A stretch of DNA of 64,000 bases from Aphanomyces cochlioides (GCA_019828595.1 JAHQRK010000015.1:806001-870000), one strand, 5' to 3'. Counted from the stretch's first letter, positions 28,388 through 42,213 are shown. Translations and numbers: made by a program. Notes: generated by a model not told the origin, from the sequence alone.

Positions 28388-28460
28388 TATTCGACGCGGG
28401 ACTCGAACCCGCAACCCCCAGATTCGAAGTCTGATACGCTATCCATTGCGCCAGCCGAAC
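28388..28460 (-). tRNA. tRNA-Arg(UCG), array copy 4
   Basis: 555 bases from copy 3; spacer has an extra TG near 28185. Confidence 0.97.
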
Positions 28461-28940
28461 TCGTAAGGTTTTTCCCTTTTCCACCAATCACAATCCTCTC
28501 TCGTTTACTCAAATCCACAGCACAACACAAATACACTTTCCGTCCATTCAAACGAGACCAATCTCTCCAGCTCACACAAACCTCTCTTGTTCTATACACC
28601 AACCATCTTAAAACGAGCTCCGCCGAAAATGTCCCTCGACTTGTCGGAGAGAAAATCGACCGCTCTTTGGTCCGAAAACAATGCGGCATATGAACGGCAT
28701 CAAGGAGTACACGCAGTCCATTTTCTACGCTTGGGATGTGGCGTTTATTAATTTGTAGAGGAGGCGCGAATTGGCAATGTATCTATCGAATGCATACCAG
28801 GAGATAACGATTCAGAGTGCATGTAGGTATTGGATCCAAGGACTGTTTTTTAAAACGCGTGTGGGATCCGTTTGGTGGGTGTAGCTTGACGTGAAAACGT
28901 TGAGAAAGTGAGAAAAAGATAGAGTGCTGGGGAAAAAGAG

Positions 28941-29013
28941 TATTCGACGCGGGACTCGAACCCGCAACCCCCAGATTCGAAGTCTGATACGCTATCCATT
29001 GCGCCAGCCGAAC
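28941..29013 (-). tRNA. tRNA-Arg(UCG), array copy 5
   Basis: 553 bases from copy 4; T5 terminator. Confidence 0.97.
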
Positions 29014-29493
29014 TCGTAAGGTTTTTCCCTTTTCCACCAATCACAATCCTCTCTCGTTTACTCAAATCCACAGCACAACACAAATACACTTTCCGTCCAT
29101 TCAAACGAGACCAATCTCTCCAGCTCACACAAACCTCTCTTGTTCTATACACCAACCATCTTAAAACGAGCTCCGCCGAAAATGTCCCTCGACTTGTCGG
29201 AGAGAAAATCGACCGCTCTTTGGTCCGAAAACAATGCGGCATATGAACGGCATCAAGGAGTACACGCAGTCCATTTTCTACGCTTGGGATGTGGCGTTTA
29301 TTAATTTGTAGAGGAGGCGCGAATTGGCAATGTATCTATCGAATGCATACCAGGAGATAACGATTCAGAGTGCATGTAGGTATTGGATCCAAGGACTGTT
29401 TTTTAAAACGCGTGTGGGATCCGTTTGGTGGGTGTAGCTTGACGTGAAAACGTTGAGAAAGTGAGAAAAAGATAGAGTGCTGGGGAAAAAGAG

Positions 29494-29566
29494 TATTCGA
29501 CGCGGGACTCGAACCCGCAACCCCCAGATTCGAAGTCTGATACGCTATCCATTGCGCCAGCCGAAC
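29494..29566 (-). tRNA. tRNA-Arg(UCG), array copy 6
   Basis: 553 bases from copy 5; T5 terminator. Confidence 0.97.
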
Positions 29567-30048
29567 TCGTAAGGTTTTTCCCTTTTCCACCAATCACAAT
29601 CCTCTCTCGTTTACTCAAATCCACAGCACAACACAAATACACTTTCCGTCCATTCAAACGAGACCAATCTCTCCAGCTCACACAAACCTCTCTTGTGTTC
29701 TATACACCAACCATCTTAAAACGAGCTCCGCCGAAAATGTCCCTCGACTTGTCGGAGAGAAAATCGACCGCTCTTTGGTCCGAAAACAATGCGGCATATG
29801 AACGGCATCAAGGAGTACACGCAGTCCATTTTCTACGCTTGGGATGTGGCGTTTATTAATTTGTAGAGGAGGCGCGAATTGGCAATGTATCTATCGAATG
29901 CATACCAGGAGATAACGATTCAGAGTGCATGTAGGTATTGGATCCAAGGACTGTTTTTTAAAACGCGTGTGGGATCCGTTTGGTGGGTGTAGCTTGACGT
30001 GAAAACGTTGAGAAAGTGAGAAAAAGATAGAGTGCTGGGGAAAAAGAG

Positions 30049-30121
30049 TATTCGACGCGGGACTCGAACCCGCAACCCCCAGATTCGAAGTCTGATACGC
30101 TATCCATTGCGCCAGCCGAAC
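30049..30121 (-). tRNA. tRNA-Arg(UCG), array copy 7
   Basis: 555 bases from copy 6; spacer has an extra TG near 29695. Confidence 0.97.
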
Positions 30122-30601
30122 TCGTAAGGTTTTTCCCTTTTCCACCAATCACAATCCTCTCTCGTTTACTCAAATCCACAGCACAACACAAATACACTTT
30201 CCGTCCATTCAAACGAGACCAATCTCTCCAGCTCACACAAACCTCTCTTGTTCTATACACCAACCATCTTAAAACGAGCTCCGCCGAAAATGTCCCTCGA
30301 CTTGTCGGAGAGAAAATCGACCGCTCTTTGGTCCGAAAACAATGCGGCATATGAACGGCATCAAGGAGTACACGCAGTCCATTTTCTACGCTTGGGATGT
30401 GGCGTTTATTAATTTGTAGAGGAGGCGCGAATTGGCAATGTATCTATCGAATGCATACCAGGAGATAACGATTCAGAGTGCATGTAGGTATTGGATCCAA
30501 GGACTGTTTTTTAAAACGCGTGTGGGATCCGTTTGGTGGGTGTAGCTTGACGTGAAAACGTTGAGAAAGTGAGAAAAAGATAGAGTGCTGGGGAAAAAGA
30601 G

Positions 30602-30674
30602 TATTCGACGCGGGACTCGAACCCGCAACCCCCAGATTCGAAGTCTGATACGCTATCCATTGCGCCAGCCGAAC
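30602..30674 (-). tRNA. tRNA-Arg(UCG), array copy 8
   Basis: 553 bases from copy 7. Confidence 0.97.
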
Positions 30675-31154
30675 TCGTAAGGTTTTTCCCTTTTCCACCA
30701 ATCACAATCCTCTCTCGTTTACTCAAATCCACAGCACAACACAAATACACTTTCCGTCCATTCAAACGAGACCAATCTCTCCAGCTCACACAAACCTCTC
30801 TTGTTCTATACACCAACCATCTTAAAACGAGCTCCGCCGAAAATGTCCCTCGACTTGTCGGAGAGAAAATCGACCGCTCTTTGGTCCGAAAACAATGCGG
30901 CATATGAACGGCATCAAGGAGTACACGCAGTCCATTTTCTACGCTTGGGATGTGGCGTTTATTAATTTGTAGAGGAGGCGCGAATTGGCAATGTATCTAT
31001 CGAATGCATACCAGGAGATAACGATTCAGAGTGCATGTAGGTATTGGATCCAAGGACTGTTTTTTAAAACGCGTGTGGGATCCGTTTGGTGGGTGTAGCT
31101 TGACGTGAAAACGTTGAGAAAGTGAGAAAAAGATAGAGTGCTGGGGAAAAAGAG

Positions 31155-31227
31155 TATTCGACGCGGGACTCGAACCCGCAACCCCCAGATTCGAAGTCTG
31201 ATACGCTATCCATTGCGCCAGCCGAAC
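31155..31227 (-). tRNA. tRNA-Arg(UCG), array copy 9
   Basis: 553 bases from copy 8. Confidence 0.97.
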
Positions 31228-31707
31228 TCGTAAGGTTTTTCCCTTTTCCACCAATCACAATCCTCTCTCGTTTACTCAAATCCACAGCACAACACAAATA
31301 CACTTTCCGTCCATTCAAACGAGACCAATCTCTCCAGCTCACACAAACCTCTCTTGTTCTATACACCAACCATCTTAAAACGAGCTCCGCCGAAAATGTC
31401 CCTCGACTTGTCGGAGAGAAAATCGACCGCTCTTTGGTCCGAAAACAATGCGGCATATGAACGGCATCAAGGAGTACACGCAGTCCATTTTCTACGCTTG
31501 GGATGTGGCGTTTATTAATTTGTAGAGGAGGCGCGAATTGGCAATGTATCTATCGAATGCATACCAGGAGATAACGATTCAGAGTGCATGTAGGTATTGG
31601 ATCCAAGGACTGTTTTTTAAAACGCGTGTGGGATCCGTTTGGTGGGTGTAGCTTGACGTGAAAACGTTGAGAAAGTGAGAAAAAGATAGAGTGCTGGGGA
31701 AAAAGAG

Positions 31708-31780
31708 TATTCGACGCGGGACTCGAACCCGCAACCCCCAGATTCGAAGTCTGATACGCTATCCATTGCGCCAGCCGAAC
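31708..31780 (-). tRNA. tRNA-Arg(UCG), array copy 10
   Basis: 553 bases from copy 9. Confidence 0.97.
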
Positions 31781-32260
31781 TCGTAAGGTTTTTCCCTTTT
31801 CCACCAATCACAATCCTCTCTCGTTTACTCAAATCCACAGCACAACACAAATACACTTTCCGTCCATTCAAACGAGACCAATCTCTCCAGCTCACACAAA
31901 CCTCTCTTGTTCTATACACCAACCATCTTAAAACGAGCTCCGCCGAAAATGTCCCTCGACTTGTCGGAGAGAAAATCGACCGCTCTTTGGTCCGAAAACA
32001 ATGCGGCATATGAACGGCATCAAGGAGTACACGCAGTCCATTTTCTACGCTTGGGATGTGGCGTTTATTAATTTGTAGAGGAGGCGCGAATTGGCAATGT
32101 ATCTATCGAATGCATACCAGGAGATAACGATTCAGAGTGCATGTAGGTATTGGATCCAAGGACTGTTTTTTAAAACGCGTGTGGGATCCGTTTGGTGGGT
32201 GTAGCTTGACGTGAAAACGTTGAGAAAGTGAGAAAAAGATAGAGTGCTGGGGAAAAAGAG

Positions 32261-32333
32261 TATTCGACGCGGGACTCGAACCCGCAACCCCCAGATTCGA
32301 AGTCTGATACGCTATCCATTGCGCCAGCCGAAC
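32261..32333 (-). tRNA. tRNA-Arg(UCG), array copy 11
   Basis: 553 bases from copy 10. Confidence 0.97.
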
Positions 32334-32814
32334 TCGTAAGGTTTTTCCCTTTTCCACCAATCACAATCCTCTCTCGTTTACTCAAATCCACAGCACAACA
32401 CAAATACACTTTCCGTCCATTCAAACGAGACCAATCTCTCCAGCTCACACAAACCTCTCTTGTTCTATACACCAACCATCTTAAAACGAGCTCCGCCGAA
32501 AATGTCCCTCGACTTGTCGGAGAGAAAATCGACCGCTCTTTGGTCCGAAAACAATGCGGCATATGAACGGCATCAAGGAGTACACGCAGTCCATTTTCTA
32601 CGCTTGGGATGTGGCGTTTATTAATTTGTAGAGGAGGCGCGAATTGGCAATGTATCTATCGAATGCATACCAGGAGATAACGATTCAGAGATGCATGTAG
32701 GAATTGGATCCAAGGACTGTTTTTTAAAACGCGTGTGGGATCCGTTTGGTGGGTGTAGCTTGACGTGAAAACGTTGAGAAAGTGAGAAAAAGATAGAGTG
32801 CTGGGGAAAAAGAG

Positions 32815-32887
32815 TATTCGACGCGGGACTCGAACCCGCAACCCCCAGATTCGAAGTCTGATACGCTATCCATTGCGCCAGCCGAAC
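32815..32887 (-). tRNA. tRNA-Arg(UCG), array copy 12
   Basis: 554 bases from copy 11; spacer carries an inserted A and a T-to-A change at ~32690-32702. Confidence 0.97.
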
Positions 32888-33367
32888 TCGTAAGGTTTTT
32901 CCCTTTTCCACCAATCACAATCCTCTCTCGTTTACTCAAATCCACAGCACAACACAAATACACTTTCCGTCCATTCAAACGAGACCAATCTCTCCAGCTC
33001 ACACAAACCTCTCTTGTTCTATACACCAACCATCTTAAAACGAGCTCCGCCGAAAATGTCCCTCGACTTGTCGGAGAGAAAATCGACCGCTCTTTGGTCC
33101 GAAAACAATGCGGCATATGAACGGCATCAAGGAGTACACGCAGTCCATTTTCTACGCTTGGGATGTGGCGTTTATTAATTTGTAGAGGAGGCGCGAATTG
33201 GCAATGTATCTATCGAATGCATACCAGGAGATAACGATTCAGAGTGCATGTAGGTATTGGATCCAAGGACTGTTTTTTAAAACGCGTGTGGGATCCGTTT
33301 GGTGGGTGTAGCTTGACGTGAAAACGTTGAGAAAGTGAGAAAAAGATAGAGTGCTGGGGAAAAAGAG

Positions 33368-33440
33368 TATTCGACGCGGGACTCGAACCCGCAACCCCCA
33401 GATTCGAAGTCTGATACGCTATCCATTGCGCCAGCCGAAC
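33368..33440 (-). tRNA. tRNA-Arg(UCG), array copy 13
   Basis: 553 bases from copy 12. Confidence 0.97.
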
Positions 33441-33920
33441 TCGTAAGGTTTTTCCCTTTTCCACCAATCACAATCCTCTCTCGTTTACTCAAATCCACAG
33501 CACAACACAAATACACTTTCCGTCCATTCAAACGAGACCAATCTCTCCAGCTCACACAAACCTCTCTTGTTCTATACACCAACCATCTTAAAACGAGCTC
33601 CGCCGAAAATGTCCCTCGACTTGTCGGAGAGAAAATCGACCGCTCTTTGGTCCGAAAACAATGCGGCATATGAACGGCATCAAGGAGTACACGCAGTCCA
33701 TTTTCTACGCTTGGGATGTGGCGTTTATTAATTTGTAGAGGAGGCGCGAATTGGCAATGTATCTATCGAATGCATACCAGGAGATAACGATTCAGAGTGC
33801 ATGTAGGTATTGGATCCAAGGACTGTTTTTTAAAACGCGTGTGGGATCCGTTTGGTGGGTGTAGCTTGACGTGAAAACGTTGAGAAAGTGAGAAAAAGAT
33901 AGAGTGCTGGGGAAAAAGAG

Positions 33921-33993
33921 TATTCGACGCGGGACTCGAACCCGCAACCCCCAGATTCGAAGTCTGATACGCTATCCATTGCGCCAGCCGAAC
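33921..33993 (-). tRNA. tRNA-Arg(UCG), array copy 14
   Basis: 553 bases from copy 13. Confidence 0.97.
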
Positions 33994-34473
33994 TCGTAAG
34001 GTTTTTCCCTTTTCCACCAATCACAATCCTCTCTCGTTTACTCAAATCCACAGCACAACACAAATACACTTTCCGTCCATTCAAACGAGACCAATCTCTC
34101 CAGCTCACACAAACCTCTCTTGTTCTATACACCAACCATCTTAAAACGAGCTCCGCCGAAAATGTCCCTCGACTTGTCGGAGAGAAAATCGACCGCTCTT
34201 TGGTCCGAAAACAATGCGGCATATGAACGGCATCAAGGAGTACACGCAGTCCATTTTCTACGCTTGGGATGTGGCGTTTATTAATTTGTAGAGGAGGCGC
34301 GAATTGGCAATGTATCTATCGAATGCATACCAGGAGATAACGATTCAGAGTGCATGTAGGTATTGGATCCAAGGACTGTTTTTTAAAACGCGTGTGGGAT
34401 CCGTTTGGTGGGTGTAGCTTGACGTGAAAACGTTGAGAAAGTGAGAAAAAGATAGAGTGCTGGGGAAAAAGAG

Positions 34474-34546
34474 TATTCGACGCGGGACTCGAACCCGCAA
34501 CCCCCAGATTCGAAGTCTGATACGCTATCCATTGCGCCAGCCGAAC
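34474..34546 (-). tRNA. tRNA-Arg(UCG), array copy 15
   Basis: 553 bases from copy 14. Confidence 0.97.
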
Positions 34547-35024
34547 TCGTAAGGTTTTTCCCTTTTCCACCAATCACAATCCTCTCTCGTTTACTCAAAT
34601 CCACAGCACAACACAAATACACTTTCCGTCCATTCAAACGAGACCAATCTCTCCAGCTCACACAAACCTCTCTTGTTCTATACACCAACCATTAAAACGA
34701 GCTCCGCCGAAAATGTCCCTCGACTTGTCGGAGAGAAAATCGACCGCTCTTTGGTCCGAAAACAATGCGGCATATGAACGGCATCAAGGAGTACACGCAG
34801 TCCATTTTCTACGCTTGGGATGTGGCGTTTATTAATTTGTAGAGGAGGCGCGAATTGGCAATGTATCTATCGAATGCATACCAGGAGATAACGATTCAGA
34901 GTGCATGTAGGTATTGGATCCAAGGACTGTTTTTTAAAACGCGTGTGGGATCCGTTTGGTGGGTGTAGCTTGACGTGAAAACGTTGAGAAAGTGAGAAAA
35001 AGATAGAGTGCTGGGGAAAAAGAG

Positions 35025-35097
35025 TATTCGACGCGGGACTCGAACCCGCAACCCCCAGATTCGAAGTCTGATACGCTATCCATTGCGCCAGCCGAAC
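35025..35097 (-). tRNA. tRNA-Arg(UCG), array copy 16
   Basis: 551 bases from copy 15; spacer lost CT near 34692. Confidence 0.97.
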
Positions 35098-35577
35098 TCG
35101 TAAGGTTTTTCCCTTTTCCACCAATCACAATCCTCTCTCGTTTACTCAAATCCACAGCACAACACAAATACACTTTCCGTCCATTCAAACGAGACCAATC
35201 TCTCCAGCTCACACAAACCTCTCTTGTTCTATACACCAACCATCTTAAAACGAGCTCCGCCGAAAATGTCCCTCGACTTGTCGGAGAGAAAATCGACCGC
35301 TCTTTGGTCCGAAAACAATGCGGCATATGAACGGCATCAAGGAGTACACGCAGTCCATTTTCTACGCTTGGGATGTGGCGTTTATTAATTTGTAGAGGAG
35401 GCGCGAATTGGCAATGTATCTATCGAATGCATACCAGGAGATAACGATTCAGAGTGCATGTAGGTATTGGATCCAAGGACTGTTTTTTAAAACGCGTGTG
35501 GGATCCGTTTGGTGGGTGTAGCTTGACGTGAAAACGTTGAGAAAGTGAGAAAAAGATAGAGTGCTGGGGAAAAAGAG

Positions 35578-35650
35578 TATTCGACGCGGGACTCGAACCC
35601 GCAACCCCCAGATTCGAAGTCTGATACGCTATCCATTGCGCCAGCCGAAC
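35578..35650 (-). tRNA. tRNA-Arg(UCG), array copy 17
   Basis: 553 bases from copy 16. Confidence 0.97.
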
Positions 35651-36130
35651 TCGTAAGGTTTTTCCCTTTTCCACCAATCACAATCCTCTCTCGTTTACTC
35701 AAATCCACAGCACAACACAAATACACTTTCCGTCCATTCAAACGAGACCAATCTCTCCAGCTCACACAAACCTCTCTTGTTCTATACACCAACCATCTTA
35801 AAACGAGCTCCGCCGAAAATGTCCCTCGACTTGTCGGAGAGAAAATCGACCGCTCTTTGGTCCGAAAACAATGCGGCATATGAACGGCATCAAGGAGTAC
35901 ACGCAGTCCATTTTCTACGCTTGGGATGTGGCGTTTATTAATTTGTAGAGGAGGCGCGAATTGGCAATGTATCTATCGAATGCATACCAGGAGATAACGA
36001 TTCAGAGTGCATGTAGGTATTGGATCCAAGGACTGTTTTTTAAAACGCGTGTGGGATCCGTTTGGTGGGTGTAGCTTGACGTGAAAACGTTGAGAAAGTG
36101 AGAAAAAGATAGAGTGCTGGGGAAAAAGAG

Positions 36131-36203
36131 TATTCGACGCGGGACTCGAACCCGCAACCCCCAGATTCGAAGTCTGATACGCTATCCATTGCGCCAGCCG
36201 AAC
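36131..36203 (-). tRNA. tRNA-Arg(UCG), array copy 18
   Basis: 553 bases from copy 17. Confidence 0.97.
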
Positions 36204-36683
36204 TCGTAAGGTTTTTCCCTTTTCCACCAATCACAATCCTCTCTCGTTTACTCAAATCCACAGCACAACACAAATACACTTTCCGTCCATTCAAACGAGA
36301 CCAATCTCTCCAGCTCACACAAACCTCTCTTGTTCTATACACCAACCATCTTAAAACGAGCTCCGCCGAAAATGTCCCTCGACTTGTCGGAGAGAAAATC
36401 GACCGCTCTTTGGTCCGAAAACAATGCGGCATATGAACGGCATCAAGGAGTACACGCAGTCCATTTTCTACGCTTGGGATGTGGCGTTTATTAATTTGTA
36501 GAGGAGGCGCGAATTGGCAATGTATCTATCGAATGCATACCAGGAGATAACGATTCAGAGTGCATGTAGGTATTGGATCCAAGGACTGTTTTTTAAAACG
36601 CGTGTGGGATCCGTTTGGTGGGTGTAGCTTGACGTGAAAACGTTGAGAAAGTGAGAAAAAGATAGAGTGCTGGGGAAAAAGAG

Positions 36684-36756
36684 TATTCGACGCGGGACTC
36701 GAACCCGCAACCCCCAGATTCGAAGTCTGATACGCTATCCATTGCGCCAGCCGAAC
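36684..36756 (-). tRNA. tRNA-Arg(UCG), array copy 19
   Basis: 553 bases from copy 18. Confidence 0.97.
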
Positions 36757-37235
36757 TCGTAAGGTTTTTCCCTTTTCCACCAATCACAATCCTCTCTCGT
36801 TTACTCAAATCCACAGCACAACACAAATACACTTTCCGTCCATTCAAACGAGACCAATCTCTCCAGCTCACACAAACCTCTCTTGTTCTATACACCAACC
36901 ATCTTAAAACGAGCTCCGCCGAAAATGTCCCTCGACTTGTCGGAGAGAAAATCGACCGCTCTTTGGTCCGAAAACAATGCGGCATATGAACGGCATCAAG
37001 GAGTACACGCAGTCCATTTTCTACGCTTGGGATGTGGCGTTTATTAATTTGTAGAGGAGGCGCGAATTGGCAATGTATCTATCGAATGCATACCAGGAGA
37101 TAACGATTCAGAGTGCATGTAGGTATTGGATCCAAGGACTGTTTTTTAAAACGCGTGTGGGATCCGTTTGGTGGGTGTAGCTTGACGTGAAACGTTGAGA
37201 AAGTGAGAAAAAGATAGAGTGCTGGGGAAAAAGAG

Positions 37236-37308
37236 TATTCGACGCGGGACTCGAACCCGCAACCCCCAGATTCGAAGTCTGATACGCTATCCATTGCGCC
37301 AGCCGAAC
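37236..37308 (-). tRNA. tRNA-Arg(UCG), array copy 20
   Basis: 552 bases from copy 19; one A lost at 37191 in the 3' flank. Confidence 0.97.
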
Positions 37309-37786
37309 TCGTAAGGTTTTTCCCTTTTCCACCAATCACAATCCTCTCTCGTTTACTCAAATCCACAGCACAACACAAATACACTTTCCGTCCATTCAAA
37401 CGAGACCAATCTCTCCAGCTCACACAAACCTCTCTTGTTCTATACACCAACCATCTTAAAACGAGCTCCGCCGAAAATGTCCCTCGACTTGTCGGAGAGA
37501 AAATCGACCGCTCTTTGGTCCGAAAACAATGCGGCATATGAACGGCATCAAGGAGTACACGCAGTCCATTTTCTACGCTTGGGATGTGGCGTTTATTAAT
37601 TTGTAGAGGAGGCGCGAATTGGCAATGTATCTATCGAATGCATACCAGGAGATAACGATTCAGAGTGCATGTAGGTATTGGATCCAAGACTGTTTTTTAA
37701 AACGCGTGTGGGATCCGTTTGGTGGGTGTAGCTTGACGTGAAAACGTTGAGAAAGTGAGAAAAAGATAGAGTGCTGGGGAAAAGAG

Positions 37787-37859
37787 TATTCGACGCGGGA
37801 CTCGAACCCGCAACCCCCAGATTCGAAGTCTGATACGCTATCCATTGCGCCAGCCGAAC
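37787..37859 (-). tRNA. tRNA-Arg(UCG), array copy 21
   Basis: 551 bases from copy 20; terminator shortened to T4, and one G lost at 37688. Confidence 0.97.
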
Positions 37860-38339
37860 TCGTAAGGTTTTTCCCTTTTCCACCAATCACAATCCTCTCT
37901 CGTTTACTCAAATCCACAGCACAACACAAATACACTTTCCGTCCATTCAAACGAGACCAATCTCTCCAGCTCACACAAACCTCTCTTGTTCTATACACCA
38001 ACCATCTTAAAACGAGCTCCGCCGAAAATGTCCCTCGACTTGTCGGAGAGAAAATCGACCGCTCTTTGGTCCGAAAACAATGCGGCATATGAACGGCATC
38101 AAGGAGTACACGCAGTCCATTTTCTACGCTTGGGATGTGGCGTTTATTAATTTGTAGAGGAGGCGCGAATTGGCAATGTATCTATCGAATGCATACCAGG
38201 AGATAACGATTCAGAGTGCATGTAGGTATTGGATCCAAGGACTGTTTTTTAAAACGCGTGTGGGATCCGTTTGGTGGGTGTAGCTTGACGTGAAAACGTT
38301 GAGAAAGTGAGAAAAAGATAGAGTGCTGGGGAAAAAGAG

Positions 38340-38412
38340 TATTCGACGCGGGACTCGAACCCGCAACCCCCAGATTCGAAGTCTGATACGCTATCCATTG
38401 CGCCAGCCGAAC
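38340..38412 (-). tRNA. tRNA-Arg(UCG), array copy 22
   Basis: 553 bases from copy 21. Confidence 0.97.
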
Positions 38413-38892
38413 TCGTAAGGTTTTTCCCTTTTCCACCAATCACAATCCTCTCTCGTTTACTCAAATCCACAGCACAACACAAATACACTTTCCGTCCATT
38501 CAAACGAGACCAATCTCTCCAGCTCACACAAACCTCTCTTGTTCTATACACCAACCATCTTAAAACGAGCTCCGCCGAAAATGTCCCTCGACTTGTCGGA
38601 GAGAAAATCGACCGCTCTTTGGTCCGAAAACAATGCGGCATATGAACGGCATCAAGGAGTACACGCAGTCCATTTTCTACGCTTGGGATGTGGCGTTTAT
38701 TAATTTGTAGAGGAGGCGCGAATTGGCAATGTATCTATCGAATGCATACCAGGAGATAACGATTCAGAGTGCATGTAGGTATTGGATCCAAGGACTGTTT
38801 TTTAAAACGCGTGTGGGATCCGTTTGGTGGGTGTAGCTTGACGTGAAAACGTTGAGAAAGTGAGAAAAAGATAGAGTGCTGGGGAAAAAGAG

Positions 38893-38965
38893 TATTCGAC
38901 GCGGGACTCGAACCCGCAACCCCCAGATTCGAAGTCTGATACGCTATCCATTGCGCCAGCCGAAC
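38893..38965 (-). tRNA. tRNA-Arg(UCG), array copy 23
   Basis: 553 bases from copy 22. Confidence 0.97.
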
Positions 38966-39446
38966 TCGTAAGGTTTTTCCCTTTTCCACCAATCACAATC
39001 CTCTCTCGTTTACTCAAATCCACAGCACAACACAAATACACTTTCCGTCCATTCAAACGAGACCAATCTCTCCAGCTCACACAAACCTCTCTTGTTCTAT
39101 ACACCAACCATCTTAAAACGAGCTCCGCCGAAAATGTCCCTCGACTTGTCGGAGAGAAAATCGACCGCTCTTTGGTCCGAAAACAATGCGGCATATGAAC
39201 GGCATCAAGGAGTACACGCAGTCCATTTTCTACGCTTGGGATGTGGCGTTTATTAATTTGTAGAGGAGGCGCGAATTGGCAATGTATCTATCGAATGCAT
39301 ACCAGGAGATAACGATTCAGAGTGCATGTAGGTATTGGATCCAAGGACTGTTTTTTAAAACGCGTGTGGGATCCGTTTGGTGGGTGTAGCTTGACGTGAA
39401 AACGTTGAGAAAGTGAGAAAAAGATAGAGTGCTGGAAAAAAAAGAG

Positions 39447-39519
39447 TATTCGACGCGGGACTCGAACCCGCAACCCCCAGATTCGAAGTCTGATACGCTA
39501 TCCATTGCGCCAGCCGAAC
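39447..39519 (-). tRNA. tRNA-Arg(UCG), array copy 24
   Basis: 554 bases from copy 23; terminator lengthened to T8. Confidence 0.97.
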
Positions 39520-39999
39520 TCGTAAGGTTTTTCCCTTTTCCACCAATCACAATCCTCTCTCGTTTACTCAAATCCACAGCACAACACAAATACACTTTCC
39601 GTCCATTCAAACGAGACCAATCTCTCCAGCTCACACAAACCTCTCTTGTTCTATACACCAACCATCTTAAAACGAGCTCCGCCGAAAATGTCCCTCGACT
39701 TGTCGGAGAGAAAATCGACCGCTCTTTGGTCCGAAAACAATGCGGCATATGAACGGCATCAAGGAGTACACGCAGTCCATTTTCTACGCTTGGGATGTGG
39801 CGTTTATTAATTTGTAGAGGAGGCGCGAATTGGCAATGTATCTATCGAATGCATACCAGGAGATAACGATTCAGAGTGCATGTAGGTATTGGATCCAAGG
39901 ACTGTTTTTTAAAACGCGTGTGGGATCCGTTTGGTGGGTGTAGCTTGACGTGAAAACGTTGAGAAAGTGAGAAAAAGATAGAGTGCTGGGGAAAAAGAG

Positions 40000-40072
40000 T
40001 ATTCGACGCGGGACTCGAACCCGCAACCCCCAGATTCGAAGTCTGATACGCTATCCATTGCGCCAGCCGAAC
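40000..40072 (-). tRNA. tRNA-Arg(UCG), array copy 25
   Basis: 553 bases from copy 24. Confidence 0.97.
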
Positions 40073-40552
40073 TCGTAAGGTTTTTCCCTTTTCCACCAAT
40101 CACAATCCTCTCTCGTTTACTCAAATCCACAGCACAACACAAATACACTTTCCGTCCATTCAAACGAGACCAATCTCTCCAGCTCACACAAACCTCTCTT
40201 GTTCTATACACCAACCATCTTAAAACGAGCTCCGCCGAAAATGTCCCTCGACTTGTCGGAGAGAAAATCGACCGCTCTTTGGTCCGAAAACAATGCGGCA
40301 TATGAACGGCATCAAGGAGTACACGCAGTCCATTTTCTACGCTTGGGATGTGGCGTTTATTAATTTGTAGAGGAGGCGCGAATTGGCAATGTATCTATCG
40401 AATGCATACCAGGAGATAACGATTCAGAGTGCATGTAGGTATTGGATCCAAGGACTGTTTTTTAAAACGCGTGTGGGATCCGTTTGGTGGGTGTAGCTTG
40501 ACGTGAAAACGTTGAGAAAGTGAGAAAAAGATAGAGTGCTGGGGAAAAAGAG

Positions 40553-40625
40553 TATTCGACGCGGGACTCGAACCCGCAACCCCCAGATTCGAAGTCTGAT
40601 ACGCTATCCATTGCGCCAGCCGAAC
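40553..40625 (-). tRNA. tRNA-Arg(UCG), array copy 26
   Basis: 553 bases from copy 25. Confidence 0.97.
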
Positions 40626-41105
40626 TCGTAAGGTTTTTCCCTTTTCCACCAATCACAATCCTCTCTCGTTTACTCAAATCCACAGCACAACACAAATACA
40701 CTTTCCGTCCATTCAAACGAGACCAATCTCTCCAGCTCACACAAACCTCTCTTGTTCTATACACCAACCATCTTAAAACGAGCTCCGCCGAAAATGTCCC
40801 TCGACTTGTCGGAGAGAAAATCGACCGCTCTTTGGTCCGAAAACAATGCGGCATATGAACGGCATCAAGGAGTACACGCAGTCCATTTTCTACGCTTGGG
40901 ATGTGGCGTTTATTAATTTGTAGAGGAGGCGCGAATTGGCAATGTATCTATCGAATGCATACCAGGAGATAACGATTCAGAGTGCATGTAGGTATTGGAT
41001 CCAAGGACTGTTTTTTAAAACGCGTGTGGGATCCGTTTGGTGGGTGTAGCTTGACGTGAAAACGTTGAGAAAGTGAGAAAAAGATAGAGTGCTGGGGAAA
41101 AAGAG

Positions 41106-41178
41106 TATTCGACGCGGGACTCGAACCCGCAACCCCCAGATTCGAAGTCTGATACGCTATCCATTGCGCCAGCCGAAC
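41106..41178 (-). tRNA. tRNA-Arg(UCG), array copy 27
   Basis: 553 bases from copy 26; the A-run just upstream of its 5' end is two bases longer (41187). Confidence 0.97.
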
Positions 41179-41660
41179 TCGTAAGGTTTTTTTCCCTTTT
41201 CCACCAATCACAATCCTCTCTCGTTTACTCAAATCCACAGCACAACACAAATACACTTTCCGTCCATTCAAACGAGACCAATCTCTCCAGCTCACACAAA
41301 CCTCTCTTGTTCTATACACCAACCATCTTAAAACGAGCTCCGCCGAAAATGTCCCTCGACTTGTCGGAGAGAAAATCGACCGCTCTTTGGTCCGAAAACA
41401 ATGCGGCATATGAACGGCATCAAGGAGTACACGCAGTCCATTTTCTACGCTTGGGATGTGGCGTTTATTAATTTGTAGAGGAGGCGCGAATTGGCAATGT
41501 ATCTATCGAATGCATACCAGGAGATAACGATTCAGAGTGCATGTAGGTATTGGATCCAAGGACTGTTTTTTAAAACGCGTGTGGGATCCGTTTGGTGGGT
41601 GTAGCTTGACGTGAAAACGTTGAGAAAGTGAGAAAAAGATAGAGTGCTGGGGAAAAAGAG

Positions 41661-41733
41661 TATTCGACGCGGGACTCGAACCCGCAACCCCCAGATTCGA
41701 AGTCTGATACGCTATCCATTGCGCCAGCCGAAC
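41661..41733 (-). tRNA. tRNA-Arg(UCG), array copy 28
   Basis: 555 bases from copy 27. Confidence 0.97.
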
Positions 41734-42213
41734 TCGTAAGGTTTTTCCCTTTTCCACCAATCACAATCCTCTCTCGTTTACTCAAATCCACAGCACAACA
41801 CAAATACACTTTCCGTCCATTCAAACGAGACCAATCTCTCCAGCTCACACAAACCTCTCTTGTTCTATACACCAACCATCTTAAAACGAGCTCCGCCGAA
41901 AATGTCCCTCGACTTGTCGGAGAGAAAATCGACCGCTCTTTGGTCCGAAAACAATGCGGCATATGAACGGCATCAAGGAGTACACGCAGTCCATTTTCTA
42001 CGCTTGGGATGTGGCGTTTATTAATTTGTAGAGGAGGCGCGAATTGGCAATGTATCTATCGAATGCATACCAGGAGATAACGATTCAGAGTGCATGTAGG
42101 TATTGGATCCAAGGACTGTTTTTTAAAACGCGTGTGGGATCCGTTTGGTGGGTGTAGCTTGACGTGAAAACGTTGAGAAAGTGAGAAAAAGATAGAGTGC
42201 TGGGGAAAAAGAG